Shown here: positions 6,778 through 15,021 of the stretch, one piece after another | Position numbering within the stretch: the first letter of the stretch is position 1 | Layout of the letters: each line of letters starts with the position of its first letter | Assembly (NCBI GenBank): GCA_037447455.1 | Contig: JBBIGQ010000025.1 | Location: 1 to 19,010, forward strand | Direction: 5' to 3' | Source of the DNA: BPGX01 sp037447455 | GTDB lineage: Bacteria; Bacteroidota; Bacteroidia; B-17B0; Aurantibacillaceae | Length of the DNA: 19,010 nucleotides | Position numbers and translations under genes: made by a program | The notes under the pieces: model-generated | Seen by the model: the letters and a program-made list of their open reading frames with translations, nothing else | Database searches by the model: none | Told to the model about the DNA's origin: nothing

Positions 6778-6793
6778 TTCTAAAATTTTAGAA
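6778..6793. promoter_or_regulatory. Perfect 16-bp palindrome before the DUF4407-like gene
   Basis: TTCTAAAATTTTAGAA is a perfect inverted repeat with no loop, ending one base before the ATG at 6795. It could be an operator for a dimeric repressor or block ribosome access when transcribed. It is too AT-rich and loopless to be a good terminator. A chance palindrome in AT-rich DNA is possible. Confidence 0.4.
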
Positions 6794-6794
6794 T

Positions 6795-7799
6795 ATGAAC
6801 GATAACAAAGCTATTAATCAAAAAACATCATCCGTACATTCAGAATTAATTTTCAGAGTAGCTTGCTTCACAACAGGAAGGATTTACAAATTTTTGAAAA
6901 ATTGCAGTTACAAAGCCAGAAAGCGAACCATGGTTTACTTTGCCGGCATGTTAATTGTTGGAATTATTTGGTTTTTTGTTGGTTATCAATTTAGCAGGAT
7001 GTATTTGAAATTAAATCCAACATGGGCTTTAACTGTTGGGGGCGTGGCTTCGTTTATTGTATTTCTAATTGAAAGAATTATCATAAACAGCGACAAAAAT
7101 CTCGCTAATTTCATATTTAGATTGCTTTTAGCGCTTTGCATGTCTGGTATTGGCGCTGTAATCATTGATCAATTTATATTCAAAGAAGACATTGAAAAGC
7201 AAAGAAAAGAACATAATAAAGAGTTAGTAAACAAAATGTATAAGGAAAAGAAAGACAATACTGACAATGAAATTGAAAATTTAAATAAACAAATTGAAAA
7301 ACTATCTGATGAAAAAAATAGAATATTAAATAAAATGAAAACAAATACAAAAAAAAGTAGAATTAAACGTGATTCAACCTCTAAAACTATCGAAACAATT
7401 TATGAAGAAGAAGATGATTCTCATTTCCAAAAAATGATTAATGAGTATAGCAATCAAATAGATAATTTAATCAAAGAAAGACAAAAATTAAATGCATCAA
7501 AAGATGTTTTAAGAAACAGTATTGAAAAAGAAGTCAATTCATACCATGGTTTGTTAGATGAATTAGATATACTCATTAGCGTCATTACAAAAAAATGGTA
7601 TAGTATAGCGCTATACTTCATTATAATGGGTTTTTTCCTAATGTTAGAATTATTAATCGTTGTTAGTAAAACATTTCAAAAAGGAGATGATTACGACTTT
7701 GCTATTCAACATCAATCTGATGTCTTTCATCAACACTTTCAAAAACTCTTTGAAACCTTACCTCAAAACCACGAGTATTTATCTCAAAAACAACTTTAA
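6795..7799 (+). CDS. DUF4407-like membrane protein with periplasmic or cytoplasmic coiled coil
   Basis: This 334-residue protein has a clear layout: three membrane segments near the N-terminus (about 46-66, 77-97 and 105-128), a long charged coiled coil (about 131-255, rich in Lys, Glu and Asn, with an EEEDD patch), a fourth membrane segment (about 270-291) and a soluble tail. This order, with an acidic/Arg pair at the end of the second span (LIERIII), matches the DUF4407 family, whose function is not known. The DUF4407 assignment comes from overall pattern, so it is likely rather than certain. The soluble tail is His/Gln-rich (QHQSDVFHQHFQ). It is the last gene of the accessory block and converges with the WYL regulator, 63 bp away. 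The 16-bp palindrome sits immediately upstream. The internal frame at 7660-7854 is a shadow. Confidence 0.78.
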   Translation: MNDNKAINQKTSSVHSELIFRVACFTTGRIYKFLKNCSYKARKRTMVYFAGMLIVGIIWFFVGYQFSRMYLKLNPTWALTVGGVASFIVFLIERIIINSDKNLANFIFRLLLALCMSGIGAVIIDQFIFKEDIEKQRKEHNKELVNKMYKEKKDNTDNEIENLNKQIEKLSDEKNRILNKMKTNTKKSRIKRDSTSKTIETIYEEEDDSHFQKMINEYSNQIDNLIKERQKLNASKDVLRNSIEKEVNSYHGLLDELDILISVITKKWYSIALYFIIMGFFLMLELLIVVSKTFQKGDDYDFAIQHQSDVFHQHFQKLFETLPQNHEYLSQKQL

Positions 7800-7862
7800 T
7801 AAAATGTGTAAATCTCTTGTATTTACTTTACATTCTCTTGCATCAAAATATTAAGACACATT

Positions 7863-8891
7863 TCATTTTTCTTGTTCTTGATAATATTCAAGCATTTTAC
7901 GAACATGGGAAAGTATTACATTTCTCAAATCTTGTGGTGCTTTCACTTCGACATTCTCACCAAAAGACAAAATCTGACTTATTAATTCATAATTGATGAT
8001 AACATTCAACTTCACTTCCAACAGCTCATTTTCTACAATCCATTTTGCCCTTTGCGAACCATGAAGGGGCTTAGTTTTTACATAATGAGCAGTTAAGCCA
8101 TGTACATATAGAACAATTTCACTCACTTTTGCATCATCGGGCTTTGTAACACCAATCACATCATCAAAATATTCTTCAAGGTCAAGATTATTTTCAATAT
8201 ATTCTACTCCTTTTTTCTCTCTTACATCCAGTACTCTATCCACTGCCAGTAGCCATGTGCTTTTACCCTTTTCTTTGTTATATCCAATCAAATACCATCG
8301 TTGATTATATTGCTTTAAGTAATACGGATGTATTTCAAAAACTTGTTTCTCCTGTTGAAAGGGCTTGTATTCTATTTCTAAAACTTTTTTGTATAAAATC
8401 GCATCATAAAATGTTTCCAGATATTCTAATCCCTGTAAATAAGGATTTTCCTGAAATTCCACAAAGGGCATTTGATGATTACTTTGAATCTTCAAATCAT
8501 TTTTCAAATGTGTAATGGTCTCATAAATCCAGTTTAATTGTGGGCTTCCCTTAAATGTTTCAAGCAATCGGATGGCTTCTTTTATTTTTTCTACTTTATC
8601 TTCACTTAAAGAATTTTTGAAAATACTATAATTCTTGTCAGAATAGGTATAATATACAAATTTTCCGTCTTTAATTTTTTCAATATCTGAACCGAATCCA
8701 GAACTACTCATCATAAAATCAATATCATTGTATACTTGACGTTTACTTACTAGCATATTATTTCCATAATTCTCTGATAAAAAATCATTGATAGTATCAA
8801 CAAGGTCATCAATAGCATAACGTTTTCCTTTATTACGAAAACATTCATCTAAAATTTTGTAGCGAATCATTGCCATCTTATTTGTAGACAT
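7863..8891 (-). CDS. WYL-domain transcriptional regulator
   Basis: This 342-residue protein has an N-terminal winged helix-turn-helix (about 5-65, with VSKRQVYNDIDFM as the recognition-helix region) and a WYL domain (about 150-235). The WYL domain includes FEIHPYYLKQ and the motif RWYLIGY (Trp199-Tyr200-Leu201), followed by LAVDRV. A C-terminal WCX-like extension runs to 342. WYL proteins are ligand-sensing regulators, thought to bind nucleotides or nucleic-acid products, and are frequent near defence genes; many others control ordinary metabolism. Its ligand is unknown. It is divergent from alaS (109 bp between start codons) and convergent with the accessory block. A -7-like TTATTTTG (8937-8944, minus) precedes the ATG. 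It could govern the accessory block, alaS or only itself. Met6 is an alternative start. Confidence 0.9.
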   Translation of the reverse strand: MSTNKMAMIRYKILDECFRNKGKRYAIDDLVDTINDFLSENYGNNMLVSKRQVYNDIDFMMSSSGFGSDIEKIKDGKFVYYTYSDKNYSIFKNSLSEDKVEKIKEAIRLLETFKGSPQLNWIYETITHLKNDLKIQSNHQMPFVEFQENPYLQGLEYLETFYDAILYKKVLEIEYKPFQQEKQVFEIHPYYLKQYNQRWYLIGYNKEKGKSTWLLAVDRVLDVREKKGVEYIENNLDLEEYFDDVIGVTKPDDAKVSEIVLYVHGLTAHYVKTKPLHGSQRAKWIVENELLEVKLNVIINYELISQILSFGENVEVKAPQDLRNVILSHVRKMLEYYQEQEK

Positions 8892-8962
8892 ACGATAGTT
8901 TTGGGCATAAATCTAACTCATAAATTAATTCTTATACAAAATAATTTTATTAAAAATAAATG

Positions 8963-8970
8963 TACATTTG
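8963..8970 (+). promoter_or_regulatory. alaS promoter -7 element
   Basis: TACATTTG is a perfect TAnnTTTG match placed 30 bp before the alaS ATG at 9001. No good TTTG is seen at the usual distance upstream. The final TTG of this element is also the in-frame TTG codon at 8968, which rules out translation starting there. The opposing WYL -7 element lies at 8937-8944, so the two promoters nearly overlap. Confidence 0.6.
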
Positions 8971-9000
8971 CAAGCTAATGAAAACAAATTAGTTGAAACT

Positions 9001-11664
9001 ATGAATAGCCAACAAGTTCGTCAAACTTTCCTTGATTTTTTTCAATCCAAAGACCATCAAATTGTGCCATCTGCTCCAATGGTCGTAAAAAATGACCCAA
9101 CACTAATGTTTATCAACAGCGGAATGGCGCCTTTCAAAGATTGCTTTCTTGGTAATACCGAAATTAAATATCCTCGTGTGGCCGATACTCAAAAATGTCT
9201 GAGAGTAAGCGGAAAACACAATGACTTAGAAGATGTAGGATTAGATACTTATCATCATACTTTCTTTGAAATGCTCGGCAACTGGAGTTTTGGTGATTAC
9301 TTCAAGAAAGAATCTATTCAATGGGCGTGGGAACTTCTCACCGATGTGTATAAAATCCCCAAAGACAGATTGTATGTTACCGTTTTTGAAGGCGATGAAA
9401 AAGAAAACATTCCGTTTGATAAAGAAAGTTATGAAATTTGGAAACAATATGTTCCTGAAAACCGCATTTTAAAGGGCAAAAAGAAAGACAACTTCTGGGA
9501 AATGGGCGATACAGGACCGTGCGGTCCTTGTACTGAAATCCACTGCGATATTCGTGAAGAAGATGAAAGACAAAAAATAAATGGCTACTCTCTTGTCAAT
9601 ACAGGGCATCCAAAAGTAATTGAAATTTGGAACCTTGTATTTATGCAGTACGAACGCAAGACCAATGCCACACTCGTTCCCCTGCCCAAAAATCACGTAG
9701 ATACGGGAATGGGATTTGAACGGCTCTGTATGGTCTTAAAAGGCAAGCAAAGTACTTACGACACCGATGTGTTTACACCCATTATTCAAAAAATAGAACA
9801 ACTCACCGGTTTGAAATACAATTTCTCAAAAGAAGATGAAAAAGAACAAAGAAAAATAAACATTGCCATTCGTGTAATGGCAGATCACATTCGTGCTATT
9901 GCCTTTTCAATTGCCGACGGTCAATTACCTTCTAATACCGGTGCGGGATACGTCATTCGTCGTATTTTAAGAAGAGCAATTCGGTATGGCTTTCAATACC
10001 TACAACAAAAAGAGCCATTTATCTACAACCTTGTGCCTGTGCTTGTACAACAAATGGGCGAAGCATTCCCCGAACTCAAACAACAACAGCTCATCATACA
10101 AAGCATCATCAAAGAAGAAGAACAAAACTTTTTGAAAACATTAGAAACCGGCTTGCGCAGAATAGACGCTATGATTGATGAATTAAAATCCAAACAAATC
10201 AATATCATTCCCGGAAAACTGGCATTTGAACTGTACGATACTTATGGTTTCCCGTTTGATTTAACGCAACTCATTGCCCGTGAAAACAGTATGTCTGTTG
10301 ATGAAAAAGAATTTCAAAAGCACTTAGAAGAACAGAAAAAACGCTCTCGCTCTGCTACTTCAATCGAAACAGACGATTGGATAATTTTATCAAACGATGA
10401 CACTAGCTTTGTAGGATACGATTATTTGACAACCACTACGAATGTTGTAAAATACAGAAACCTTAGGACAAAAAATAAATCTTTGTATCAAATTGTTTTG
10501 AAAGAAACACCATTTTATCCGGAAGGCGGCGGACAAGTGGGCGATACCGGTTATTTGATTTTTGGCGATGAGCAAAACAGAGAGAAAATTCGTGTATTGG
10601 ACACCAAAAAAGAAACGGGAATCATCTTACATATCGTTGAAAAACTACCTGAAAATATTCAACAGAAACTCATTGCCAAAGTAGACACAGAAAAACGAAT
10701 GGCAACAGCCAGAAATCATTCTGCCACACATCTTTTGCACGCTGCACTCCGAAAAGTATTGGGACCGCACGTTGAACAAAAAGGAAGCTTGGTAAATGAA
10801 GATTACTTAAGATTTGACTTTTCGCATTTTGCAAAATTGTCAAATGAAGAGATAGAAACAATTGAACGATTGGTTAATCAAAAGATATTAGAAAACATTG
10901 CAGTAGATATTCGTTATATGCCATTAGAAGAAGCCAAGAAATTGGGCGCAATGGCTTTGTTTGGTGAAAAATACGAAGACATAGTGAGAGTGCTTATTTT
11001 TGATAAAGAGTATTCTATTGAACTTTGTGGTGGTACGCACGTACAACGCACGGGCGACATTGGTTTATTCAAAATCATTTCTGAAGAAGCCTCATCGGCC
11101 GGCATTCGCAGAATAGAAGCCGTAACGGGACATAAGGCATTACAACTCTTTCAGAGCTGGCACAATCAATTTAATACTTTGAAAGAACTCTTGAAAATCA
11201 ATAAAGACATTGATAAAAAAGTGATTCAAATAGTTGAAGAAAATAAAGAATTAAAAAAGCAAGTAACAAATCTCATTAAAGAGCAAGCACAAATTATCAA
11301 GAGCGAGTTGAAAAACAAAATAGTACAAAAAAATGGATGGAACATACTCATGGAACAAGTGAATATCTCAAGCCCGGATGAAGTTAAGAATATCTTATTT
11401 GAATTAAACAATGAATATCCCAATTTCATTGGTTTACTGGCTAATCAACAAAAAGAAAAGGTATACTTGTCTTTAATCATTTCACAGGAGTTGGTAAAGT
11501 CCCATCAATTGAATGCATCGCAAATGATTCGGGAGTTGTCCAAACACATTCAAGGTGGTGGTGGCGGTCAAGCACACTTTGCACAAGCCGGTGGAAATAA
11601 TGTAGGTGGTGTAAAACTTGCATTCACAGAAGCCGATAGGATTTTTCTAAAAATGCTCGTTTAA
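9001..11664 (+). CDS. alaS: Alanyl-tRNA synthetase
   Basis: The protein is 887 residues, close to the usual ~875. It attaches alanine to tRNA-Ala and clears mischarged Ser- and Gly-tRNA. The catalytic core begins VRQTFLDFFQSKDHQIVPSA with PTLMFINSGM, CLRVSGKHNDLEDVG and HHTFFEMLGNWSFGDYF, the class II AlaRS motifs. The editing domain holds the zinc set His573 and His577 (HSATHLLH) with Cys676 and His680 (CGGTH). The C-terminal C-Ala domain carries the glycine-rich GGGGGQAHFAQAGG (about 850-865). The start at 9001 (MNSQQVRQ) is chosen because the longer in-frame start at 8968 lies in the promoter. The gene is cytoplasmic and essential. Its stop shares TTAA with the stop of the convergent epimerase-like gene. 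Confidence 0.98.
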   Translation: MNSQQVRQTFLDFFQSKDHQIVPSAPMVVKNDPTLMFINSGMAPFKDCFLGNTEIKYPRVADTQKCLRVSGKHNDLEDVGLDTYHHTFFEMLGNWSFGDYFKKESIQWAWELLTDVYKIPKDRLYVTVFEGDEKENIPFDKESYEIWKQYVPENRILKGKKKDNFWEMGDTGPCGPCTEIHCDIREEDERQKINGYSLVNTGHPKVIEIWNLVFMQYERKTNATLVPLPKNHVDTGMGFERLCMVLKGKQSTYDTDVFTPIIQKIEQLTGLKYNFSKEDEKEQRKINIAIRVMADHIRAIAFSIADGQLPSNTGAGYVIRRILRRAIRYGFQYLQQKEPFIYNLVPVLVQQMGEAFPELKQQQLIIQSIIKEEEQNFLKTLETGLRRIDAMIDELKSKQINIIPGKLAFELYDTYGFPFDLTQLIARENSMSVDEKEFQKHLEEQKKRSRSATSIETDDWIILSNDDTSFVGYDYLTTTTNVVKYRNLRTKNKSLYQIVLKETPFYPEGGGQVGDTGYLIFGDEQNREKIRVLDTKKETGIILHIVEKLPENIQQKLIAKVDTEKRMATARNHSATHLLHAALRKVLGPHVEQKGSLVNEDYLRFDFSHFAKLSNEEIETIERLVNQKILENIAVDIRYMPLEEAKKLGAMALFGEKYEDIVRVLIFDKEYSIELCGGTHVQRTGDIGLFKIISEEASSAGIRRIEAVTGHKALQLFQSWHNQFNTLKELLKINKDIDKKVIQIVEENKELKKQVTNLIKEQAQIIKSELKNKIVQKNGWNILMEQVNISSPDEVKNILFELNNEYPNFIGLLANQQKEKVYLSLIISQELVKSHQLNASQMIRELSKHIQGGGGGQAHFAQAGGNNVGGVKLAFTEADRIFLKMLV

Positions 11665-12533
11665 TTGAGAATATGTATTTCTACTCCCCATTCCCAGCTA
11701 CGATAAGCATCAAGTAAAATAATATCTTTTTTATTGAAAAAATTTCCATTGTGGTCGGTTGTATCGGCAATGCCCATCCACGGCTCAATACAAACAAATT
11801 GGTTGCAACCTGGCTTAGTCCAGATGCCCCAATTGCGGCAGTTAGAAGCACTTACTTGAATAGAATAATCAAGCGATGAATTTTCTAACCCCATAGATTC
11901 AATTCCACCATCTTCAAAAACTAACGCATCATTATCAAACAACGGAGTGCTTAACGATAACTTTTCTTCATTAGCATTGATAAATGAAATAGCTTCTTTT
12001 TGTTTGGAAAGCAATCCTTCACATAAAAAGGTTCTTTGCAAAGGTAAAGATTTGTTTCTTCTATTGAATTTTAACGTGCACTCATCCAGTTTTCCAAAAG
12101 TATTAAATGCGGGATGAAAGCCAATGCTAAACGGCAAAACGTAATGATAAGGATTAAAAACCTTAAAAGTTATTTTCACAATGTTCTCTTGAAGTTCATA
12201 TTCTGCAAGTAAAGAAAAATAAAAAGGATACATCTTAAAAGTTTCATCATCATCGGTTAATTCAAATTGCAGTGTTGTATTTGTATGTAATGTACATAAC
12301 CACTCTCTATCCCGAGCAAATCCGTGTTGGGGCAATGAATACATTTTGTCATTTATTATGTATTGATTGTTTTTGAGCTTACCAACTATAGGAAACAAAA
12401 TGGGCGCATGTCTTTGCCATTCTTTTTCCGCCTGCCACATTAATTCCACATTATTATGCTTCAATGAAACTATTTCAGCACCTTTTGTGCTTACAATAAG
12501 TTGTAGATATTTGTTTTGTAAAGAATATTCCAT
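11661..12533 (-). CDS. Aldose-1-epimerase-like (LacX-type) protein
   Basis: This 290-residue protein has the galactose mutarotase fold signatures: HAPILFPIVGKL (42-53), PQHGFARDREW with His70 (68-78), GFHPAF with His140, and CIEPWMG with Glu250, the expected general base. It probably interconverts alpha and beta anomers of a sugar or sugar phosphate in the cytoplasm; the LacX-like subgroup has no fixed substrate. There is no signal peptide. It is the last gene of the minus-strand run, 5 bp after DUF493, so is probably expressed with it. It converges with alaS, the two stops overlapping in TTAA (11661-11664). No terminator fits between them, so each transcript should run into the other gene. 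Confidence 0.9.
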   Translation of the reverse strand: MEYSLQNKYLQLIVSTKGAEIVSLKHNNVELMWQAEKEWQRHAPILFPIVGKLKNNQYIINDKMYSLPQHGFARDREWLCTLHTNTTLQFELTDDDETFKMYPFYFSLLAEYELQENIVKITFKVFNPYHYVLPFSIGFHPAFNTFGKLDECTLKFNRRNKSLPLQRTFLCEGLLSKQKEAISFINANEEKLSLSTPLFDNDALVFEDGGIESMGLENSSLDYSIQVSASNCRNWGIWTKPGCNQFVCIEPWMGIADTTDHNGNFFNKKDIILLDAYRSWEWGVEIHILN

Positions 12534-12538
12534 TGCTG

Positions 12539-12814
12539 TTACAATATCATTACACCCGGAATAGCAGAAGCCAACTCATAGATATGGATAATTTCTTCTA
12601 CGGTATGTACCATTTGTTTCACTGTAATGCTTACATATCTTCCGCGGTTGCTTAGTCGAATGCTTATTTCTGCTGATTTATCTTCATTAAATAATGCTTC
12701 TACCTGAGCAATTTTTTTATTATCACTGTTTAATATAAATTTGAACATATATAGTGCAGGAAAGGGCTGATGTTCTTCTAATCGTGCTTTTAGGTTAGAC
12801 CAATCGTTTGTCAT
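12539..12814 (-). CDS. DUF493 (YbeD-like) family protein
   Basis: This small 91-residue cytoplasmic protein matches the DUF493/YbeD family in size and pattern: a start with PFPALYMFKFI, a central SAEISIRLSNRGRYVSITVKQMV strand pair, and a helix followed by AIPGVMIL. YbeD in E. coli is a small ACT-like alpha/beta protein of uncertain function, near lipoate genes; no lipoate genes are visible here. Its ATG overlaps the TGA of the LysE-family gene (ATGA, 12811-12814), which indicates translational coupling. The epimerase-like gene begins 5 bp downstream. The family call is good; the role is unknown. Confidence 0.85.
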   Translation of the reverse strand: MTNDWSNLKARLEEHQPFPALYMFKFILNSDNKKIAQVEALFNEDKSAEISIRLSNRGRYVSITVKQMVHTVEEIIHIYELASAIPGVMIL

Positions 12815-13464
12815 ATTTTTTCAAAATAATAATTATAGATTAAGTAAATACCAAAAGCAATTAAAGTGCTTCCGGTAATGAAATTGATGATATGAATTAC
12901 TTGTGGTTTGAGTATGGTTTTAATTTTATTGCCCAAGTATATTTTGTATAATTCTACTAATAGCACTAATCCATTGACTATTGAAAAGTACAACAAGGTT
13001 TTAGGCAGAGAATGATTAAAAAAATTACTGATGATGGTAACATTTCCTAACCACAAAAACCACACGGCAGGATTAAATAAGTTAATGACAAATCCTTTTA
13101 CAATTAAGAGTACAGGATGTGTTTCGTTTTTTATGAGCACATCCTCTTTATTTTCATCAGTAGAAGGTGGTGTTTCTTTTTTGAAATAAAATGCGCCAAA
13201 TAAAATTAAAATAATACCGGCTAAAATGCCTGCAAATCGCTGATTTTTTGCGTCATTCAGCCATTCTGTAAATCCATAATGCACCAAAAAGATATTAAAC
13301 AAACAAACAAAAAAATCACTTCCTACTACACCAAAAGCCAACATAGACGCTGGCCTGAATCCTTTTTTGATGGAATAATTAATTAAACTAAAAAAAGAAG
13401 GCCCAAATGAAAAGGTCAGCAAAATAATTATAATGATACTTTGATAAATTAAACTGAATATCAT
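12811..13464 (-). CDS. LysE-family amino acid exporter
   Basis: This 217-residue inner-membrane protein has about six hydrophobic segments. The N-terminal span leads into FGPSFFSLI (about 20-28), the LysE/RhtB family position with a Gly-Pro. The second half has INLFNPAVWFLWLG (about 130-143), the family Asn-Pro signature. Between the halves is an acidic, charged loop (about 97-115). Family members export amino acids or related small molecules; the substrate here cannot be told. The start codon overlaps the stop of the GH3-like gene (ATGA, 13461-13464) and its own stop overlaps the DUF493 start in the same way, so three genes are translationally chained. Confidence 0.88.
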   Translation of the reverse strand: MIFSLIYQSIIIIILLTFSFGPSFFSLINYSIKKGFRPASMLAFGVVGSDFFVCLFNIFLVHYGFTEWLNDAKNQRFAGILAGIILILFGAFYFKKETPPSTDENKEDVLIKNETHPVLLIVKGFVINLFNPAVWFLWLGNVTIISNFFNHSLPKTLLYFSIVNGLVLLVELYKIYLGNKIKTILKPQVIHIINFITGSTLIAFGIYLIYNYYFEKI

Positions 13465-15008
13465 TCTTTGAAAATATCATATCCTTTTTGAATCAAAAAT
13501 TCTTTCCATTCTTCGTACAATTTTCCCTTGATAACTCTTGGAAATTTACTTTGTGCCCCGGCTCTTTTCTTGTATTCTAAAAATTGAATGAAAACATCAT
13601 CCGGTAATACATCTACAAAAATGTTTTTTAATGCCGCCATTCTTTCTACACGATAATCATCATTAAGTTCTTTTAAGTAGTTGTCAATTTTATCTTTAAT
13701 AATTTGTTGATCAGCCATTTTATTCGTGCCCACATACCAGTGATGAGCGAATAAATTTTCATGTTTTATACCAGCAACTGTAAACTCATTAATTTCAATA
13801 TCCAGGTCTTTTGCAGTCAGTTCAATAGCTTTGGTCATATTTTCTACTGAAAGATGCTCGCCACACAAACTTAAAAAATGTTTTGTTCTGCCAGTGATTA
13901 AAATCTCAGCTCTCTTTACATCTGTAAATTTAATAGTATCGCCGATTAAATATCTCCATGCACCTGCACAGGTAGAAAGTAATAAAGCATAGTCCTTGTT
14001 TTCTTTCACTTCATTGATTAGTAAGGTTTCTAGATTTTCTTTCATGTTTCCATCAGCATCAAAATTATCTTCATTAAATGGCACAAATTCAAAAAATATA
14101 CCATTGTTCAAAATCATTTTCATGGCTTGCAATTCGTTGGGGCGTTCTTCAAAGGCAATAAACCCCTCCGATGCCATATACGTATCTATAAACAACACTT
14201 CTTTTGAAAACATTTTTTTCAATCCTGCTTTGTAAGGATGAATGGCTACTCCACCATGAACGTAAATTGAAAAATTAGGCCAGATATCATGAATACTATT
14301 TATTTTGTAATGGTCTAAAATCTTTTCCATCAAAATTTGTATCCACGCAGGTACGCCCGCAATAATTCCAATATCCCACTTATGCGCGTTGACAGTCATT
14401 TCATTAAGTTTGGTGTTCCAGTCCTTGTATCCCGATATTTTTTTACCGGGCTTGTAATGATGTTGAAACCAGAAAGGAATATTACCTGTTGTAATTCCAC
14501 TTAAATCACCGGCAAAGTAGGTACCGTTGTAATTCAGATGCGTACTGCCGCCAATCATTAAAATGCCTTTCTGATATATCTCAGGCGGAAGGTTAAAATG
14601 AGCTGTTGAAAGAATTTGCCGTATAGCACCACGTTGAATAGCTTTCAACATGTCTTTTGTTACAGGAATGTACTTTGATGATGCTTCGGATGTACCAGAA
14701 CTTAAAGCAAAATACTTTGTATAACCTGGCCAGCACACAAAGGGCTCACCATTCAAAGTACGATACCACCATTCTCTGTAAATTTTGCTATAATCGTGAG
14801 TAGGAATATTTTCCTGAAACCCACGAACAATGTTGGGACTTTTCAAAATTTTATCGAAACGATAGTAATGACCAAACGCAGTGTCTTTTGCCTTAGTCAA
14901 TAGTTTAATCAATGTTTCTTGTTGCTGCCTGAAAGGACGCTTTTCTCGTTTTAGCTTACTGCTTATTGCGATGGTGTTTTTTAATAATGTCCCTAAAATG
15001 GCAGGCAT
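13461..15008 (-). CDS. GH3-family acyl/amino acid adenylating enzyme
   Basis: This 515-residue protein belongs to the GH3 (auxin-responsive promoter) family of the ANL adenylate-forming superfamily. The ATP-binding loop is SSGTSEASSK (103-112), followed by YIPVT. Later signatures are YVHGGVAIHPY, FIDTYMASEGFIAF and LLSTCAGAWRYLIGDTIKFTD, then ITGRTKHFLSLCGEHLSVENM. Plant GH3 enzymes join amino acids to auxin or jasmonate. Bacterial members occur widely in Bacteroidota, and their natural substrate is not established. The expected chemistry is carboxylate activation to an acyl-AMP with transfer to an amine or thiol. It lies 13 bp after the M42 peptidase gene and overlaps the LysE gene; an amino-acid conjugate connection among the three is possible but unproven. 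No signal peptide. Confidence 0.92.
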   Translation of the reverse strand: MPAILGTLLKNTIAISSKLKREKRPFRQQQETLIKLLTKAKDTAFGHYYRFDKILKSPNIVRGFQENIPTHDYSKIYREWWYRTLNGEPFVCWPGYTKYFALSSGTSEASSKYIPVTKDMLKAIQRGAIRQILSTAHFNLPPEIYQKGILMIGGSTHLNYNGTYFAGDLSGITTGNIPFWFQHHYKPGKKISGYKDWNTKLNEMTVNAHKWDIGIIAGVPAWIQILMEKILDHYKINSIHDIWPNFSIYVHGGVAIHPYKAGLKKMFSKEVLFIDTYMASEGFIAFEERPNELQAMKMILNNGIFFEFVPFNEDNFDADGNMKENLETLLINEVKENKDYALLLSTCAGAWRYLIGDTIKFTDVKRAEILITGRTKHFLSLCGEHLSVENMTKAIELTAKDLDIEINEFTVAGIKHENLFAHHWYVGTNKMADQQIIKDKIDNYLKELNDDYRVERMAALKNIFVDVLPDDVFIQFLEYKKRAGAQSKFPRVIKGKLYEEWKEFLIQKGYDIFKE

Positions 15009-15021
15009 TGTGGTTTACTTT

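Noticed and set aside
2196..7799. Prophage or transposon as the source of the accessory block
   Set aside because: No integrase, transposase, capsid, terminase, terminal inverted repeats or tRNA attachment site could be seen.
7807..7832. Terminator hairpin between the DUF4407-like gene and WYL (TGTAAA...TTTACA; GTAAAT...ATTTAC)
   Set aside because: The stems are only six AT-rich pairs and no T-run follows directly. TCTCTTG repeated at 7813 and 7834 is too short to interpret.
8968..9000. Longer alaS start at a TTG codon (11 extra residues)
   Set aside because: The TTG is part of the promoter -7 element TACATTTG, so it should not be transcribed. MNSQQVRQ at 9001 matches the normal AlaRS N-terminus.
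9241..11429. Several open frames opposite alaS and the nuo genes
   Set aside because: They are shadows on the other strand or frame of well-supported genes, with no family resemblance and no promoter.
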